Positions 60,301-64,000 of a stretch of 64,000 nucleotides of DNA are shown here, piece by piece. The position numbers and the translations under genes are program-made. The notes beneath the pieces are model-generated. The model was given only the letters and a program-made list of their open reading frames with translations. It was not told the origin of the DNA and did no database searches. The stretch's first letter is position 1, and every line of letters begins with the position of its first letter. This DNA is from Schizophyllum amplum (taxonomy: Eukaryota > Basidiomycota > Agaricomycetes > Agaricales > Schizophyllaceae): assembly GCA_007026445.1 (NCBI GenBank), contig VDMD01000049.1, positions 1 through 64,000 of the forward strand, given 5' to 3'.

Positions 60301-62827
60301 GTCAGAGAAGGCCTCTAGGTCTGTGCGAAAGGCCACCTCAGAACGACTAGATACGAAGAGCGACAGGTTATCGTAAATCCGTAGTTCCTTGAGGAAAGCA
60401 ACAATCGTCGGGTCTTCAGCCTCGTCCAAGGCATCTATGACAAGAAACAGATGCATGCGCGTAGCCCTGATCATGACATCTAGGTCATGCCGCATCGTAT
60501 CGAGCGAGATCTGGGAACGCCCAATCGAAGCATCCTTCCGAGACTTGCGTAGATGGGATGCGCATTCGGGAATGTTGTATGCAAGCTGACAGAGCAGTGA
60601 CGAGAGTAGCGCGCGCGTATTACGAGGGCTTGACCCAGTCGTGTCGAAAAGATGGGACAGCGTGACCGACAGAGCGTCAGAGGACGCGGCGTCCGCTTGA
60701 AGATCTCGAATAGCGGCCGCTCTGGGGAAGTTAAGATAAATAGCGGCAGTCACTACACGGAGGAGACTTGCGTACATCATAGTACTTTTCCCGCAACCAG
60801 CTAGTAGGAAAATTAGCCAGTGCGTAATAAGAGGGATACTGGATCGTACCTTTCCCATGCAGCCACAGGGTCTTCGTCGTACCTCTCTTAAATGCTGCGA
60901 ACTCCTCTCCGTCGAGAAACCACGAGCCCGTCGATCGCGCACGATCGTCGAGGAGATTGTTCATCTTCAAAGAGGAGTCTGGATACTGAAGCCATGCAAA
61001 GATTTCCTCGAGATTGGCCGTGGCTGAGATTACGTATCGTCAGATGAGATAGGTCTAAACAACAGTGCGCTCACTCCTGTCCGCATTGATGACTTCGATT
61101 TGTCGCAGTAGCGCCGTCTGTATATTCTCCAGAATCCCGCGGCTTTTGTTTTGCTGATCTAACGTTAAGGCAACGTCCTTGCAAAAAAGGGCTTTGTGAT
61201 AGGTCAGCTGGAGCTCATAGGGCGACAGCGGCGATTCACACCATGTATATCCTGTGCAATTTTGGTGATGCTCGCGAGGGACGTCCGCGTTGCCGCCTGC
61301 TCTTCTTTATTCCCTGAAGTGAAGAGTAGTATGTCAATGAGAGACTAAAAGCGCGAACGAAAAACAGCTCACAAGCGTCACTCTTCGTGAGAATCGCCAT
61401 CGTCTCCCTGGCCGTGTAAAGCGTCACCCCCGTTACAGTGTCATGGTAGTCACTCGCGAGCCGCCTCAAGTCTGATAAGGCTGAGGATACCTTTTTGGAC
61501 TTGGCGAGTCTCTTGAACCACAAGACTGTTATGAAATCCATCAGCCAGTGTACCGCAAACGTCGTTAACTATCTTACCGAGTAGCCCCTGCCTCCGAGTC
61601 TTCTGAATCATGCCGAGCACGACGAGAATCTGAGCGAGCAATTTGACGGAAGCCTCCCTCAACGCATCGTCCTTGAGAACGTCCCGATCTGTGATGCGGT
61701 TCATTATGCTGAGATGATGCGCCATGGTGTCGAAGGCGTCCGAGATCGCATCTAGCTCGTCGTCGACCTCAACGGCGGCCTGAAAGCGCATCAGCGAAAA
61801 CGAAGCGCCAAACATATATGACCTACCTTGCACAACTCGCCAACGGCGCCAAACACCACTTTTGAGGGCTGGAATGCCTGAGGCGCGAGTCAGCCTCATT
61901 GTCGCCACCGCAGCCACACCAAGCATGGCTTACCAGACTGACTCCTTCGCCAGCAATTGCGCAAAGTGGTCCCAACGCCGCGACGACAGGCATGAGAGCT
62001 TCTCGGAGCCATTTTGCGCCGCCGTCACGGAACGCCTCGAATCTCTTCTCGTGCTCATCGAGGTACCGGTGGATCGCAGCCTCCGACTCGAGAAGTACAT
62101 TGGCATCCGTATGAACGTCGACGCATGTCTCGGCCCTGTATCTCGCCAAGGCCTCGTTCCAAAGGACGGCAAGCGGGTCGATAGGAGTCGCCGGCTTCTG
62201 CGACGGCACGAAAGCAGGTGCTGGGCCAGGTAGACCTTCTGATGCCGTGGCCGAAGAGATCAGATTAACGGGCAGACTGATAGCAGGGAACGCCTGCGAT
62301 GGAGGCGCCAAAGCGAGGGAAAAATCCGACGAAAGTCTCAACGCAGACGGCGCCGTGGACGGCACCGAAGGACGAGAGGGTGGGTCATTCGGCGAGCTGA
62401 CTGGATAGGTTGCGTAAGTCTTCGACGATGGGGCCGACGAAGCGATGGTGGGGGCGTCCATACGCATCGATGAGGGCGATACCGACAGTGGAGATATGGA
62501 GGTGCAGGTTGTTGAGTTGGATGGAGCGGTCGCTGGGCCCGAGGATGCGTCTTGAAGGACTGCTCTCGGTGCCGGCGATGATGCCGTTTCCGCGGACTGC
62601 GTCGGGGCTTCGACAGGCGTGAGGGAAGACAACGTCGGCGGGTCCGTCGATGACGACGCCTTTCGCGTTGTCGGCGAAAACATCGGCGGTATTACTAACG
62701 GCTCCCTTGAGCGTCTGAACCCACGGATCGGAAACCAGCTGAGAAGCCCAGACTTTCGCGGATGCAGCACATATTGTAACCAGCTCGGACGAGCGATCGA
62801 CGGCGAAGCGGGAGGCGGGTGCGTCAT
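57380..62827 (-). CDS. NLR copy C: intact Goodbye-NACHT-ankyrin STAND protein
   Basis: Nine exons (62827-61934, 61877-61827, 61779-61578, 61525-61373, 61313-61242, 61191-61075, 61023-60850, 60800-60158, 60107-57380) join to 5034 nt, a continuous 1677-residue frame. Residues 1-210 are a Ser/Pro/Thr-rich linker. About 212-430 is a Goodbye-type domain ('LWNEALARYRAETCVDVHTD', 'LDAISDAFDTMAHHLSIM', 'LLAQILVVLGMIQKTRRQ'). The NACHT NTPase has Walker A 'GKAGCGKST' near 553-561 and Walker B 'HLFLVIDALDEAED' near 671-684. A winged-helix-like part follows ('FRWAVLQVRELIDIAGIP', 'FAHLMSFDYSNRMPIYDASV'). Seventeen to eighteen ankyrin repeats fill about 1045-1640. STAND proteins of this make-up are thought to be cytosolic switch-like sensors, with repeats detecting a ligand and the N-terminal domain signalling; the ligand is unknown. 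A 45 bp stretch after 'GKSTMMYA' could be a retained intron. Confidence 0.9.
60801..60849 (-). other. Intron within the Walker A codons of NLR copy C
   Basis: 49 bp intron between 'HGKG' (first G of codon) and 'AGCGKST', at the same place in copies A and B. Confidence 0.85.
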
Positions 62828-62829
62828 CG

Positions 62830-64000
62830 TCGTCGAGCGACTTGAGATCTTGGTCGGGCTCGAGGAAGTCGTGGTCGTGGTCGAAATCGTGATCAGGAGG
62901 CAGCGTACGATGACCGCAGCTCAACAGCACGTCGAAGGTCAGTCGCGAGGCGTCCGCGTGGCCTCGGCGATTCCATCGCTCCGATGAATAGCGTCGGGTG
63001 ATGAGAGCCTTTGGTTCTTGAGCACAGCCACTTCACATAGCATAAAGTCACTCACATTTGGCAAGTCACTTGACGGATTGACAGTACTTCAGTGCCCAAG
63101 CAGCCGAAGCGGGGAGTAAAGATGAAGATGGGACTGAGCGGCGAGAGAGCAGAAAAAAAAGTTTTCACGCAGGGCGGAAGCGAATGGAAGTGTGCAGCGA
63201 GGAGCGCCGAAACGCGTCTGAAGGAGGTACGAGGAGGGTGGCATTCGAGGTAAACATAACCGTCCTCCTGGGTCATGAGCTCGTCCAGATAGTGAAGAGC
63301 GAGAGTCCGGAAAGCACATGGGCGAGACGATATCAAGAGAACATTGATAGCGTGTTTCGCCCGAGTACTTAGCGCATTCAGTGACGCGCTACTTTAATTT
63401 ACAGCCTGGTGAACGTCCGTGAGTAGAGGAGCGAGGAAATGGGACAGTTAACACGTACCCTGCCCAGACCCTGCCGCTCAAGCGCTCAACCACAGAATTA
63501 AGCTGTGTCCGGAGCAGAGAGAGAAGCGCCTACACCTCTTTCGAGGATCACTTCGCGAGGCGACTCCAACGTGCCTCTTGTCTGAGCTTGTCCGCACTTG
63601 TCCTTGAACGCCGCATTTGGCTTTTGAGATATCTTGCCGCCTCGAAAAAGAAACTATTGAGCCTCGAGTACGCGGAATCACGAATTTATTGACAGAAGGG
63701 GTCAAGCGCAAGGATCAGGTATGGACGTCAGAAGGGAGACAGATAAGCGTTGATGGCGGTCGGGAACAAGCCATCTTTGTTTGTCCTTGATTGCGCTTTC
63801 CTCTTTCGGCCGTGCCATTGTTCTTGCGTTTGTCGCGTGCGTCAGGAATCTCGTCTTCGTTGCTAGTCTCTCCACTTCGTCGCTGAGATATCCCTTTCTG
63901 CATGTCACTTATCCTCTGCACGAAGAGCATGAGAGACTGTGTTATCAAAGCGCCGTGCAAGGGCGGCGCAGACAGCGCGGGACCTTCGAACTCGTTGGCT
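62830..64000. other. 5' flank of NLR copy C
   Basis: No confident gene. The first 200 bp resemble the 5' flank of copy B (45300-45600). 63390-63845 resemble the 5' flank of copy A (29890-30300), including a reverse short dispersed repeat at 63757-63837. Confidence 0.5.
63757..63837 (-). repeat. Dispersed short repeat, reverse copy 7
   Basis: Reverse-orientation member nearly matching copy 2 at 30205-30285. Confidence 0.65.

Noticed and set aside
62385..62930. 181-codon minus frame overlapping the start of NLR copy C
   Set aside because: The frame beginning at 62827 is the one that reads into the Goodbye domain and matches the N-termini of copy A; the overlapping frame has no continuation.

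Overview
The window looks like nuclear DNA of an Agaricomycete basidiomycete (mushroom or polypore lineage). The evidence is eukaryotic genes broken by very short introns (about 47-79 bp, GT...AG, mostly with CTNAC-type branch sites), moderately high GC, and families typical of Agaricomycetes: Goodbye-NACHT-ankyrin STAND proteins, small BTB proteins with an 'AYAHRHGY' segment, F-box proteins, a Crypton-like tyrosine recombinase and a basidiomycete transposase-like family. Species cannot be named. Exon boundaries were worked out by hand from splice consensus, reading frame and comparison of paralogues inside the window.

Layout. 0-8.6 kb: mostly no supportable gene, apart from a tyrosine-recombinase gene at 2.6-4.3 kb. 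8.7-12.7 kb: three minus-strand genes of unknown function, two with membrane segments. 13.3-20.9 kb: an intact BTB gene, a 0.5 kb foldback element, a small secreted protein gene (SSP1), an F-box gene and a second BTB gene split by a 1.1 kb element with terminal inverted repeats. 21-22.9 kb: fragments of a probable multi-exon gene. 24.2-62.8 kb: three minus-strand paralogues of one NLR-like gene, with exon order Goodbye, NACHT, winged-helix-like segment, ankyrin repeats. Copy A (24.2-29.4 kb) carries two apparent one-base deletions. Copy B (34.0-45.3 kb) is cut in two by a 5.55 kb DNA transposon and has a disrupted N-terminus. Copy C (57.4-62.8 kb) joins through nine exons into one 1677-codon frame and appears intact. 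Between B and C lie three more paralogues of the secreted protein (SSP2-4), two of them a recent duplication.

The main finding is the transposon at 36994-42544. Its ends are 33 bp inverted repeats matching at 30 of 33 positions. It carries one spliced 977-residue gene from a basidiomycete family that I recall as unnamed. It lies exactly between the two halves of NLR copy B, so insertion, boundaries and victim gene can all be read from the sequence. A second, independent case of element-in-gene is BTB2, where removing the element restores the reading frame.

Taken together this is an accessory, duplication-rich region: NLR units with shared flanks, a secreted cysteine-containing protein family interleaved with them, a ~75-100 bp dispersed repeat in both orientations (at least seven copies), minisatellites and transposon scars. 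A role of the NLR and secreted protein genes in self/non-self recognition or defence is inference from family knowledge and position only.
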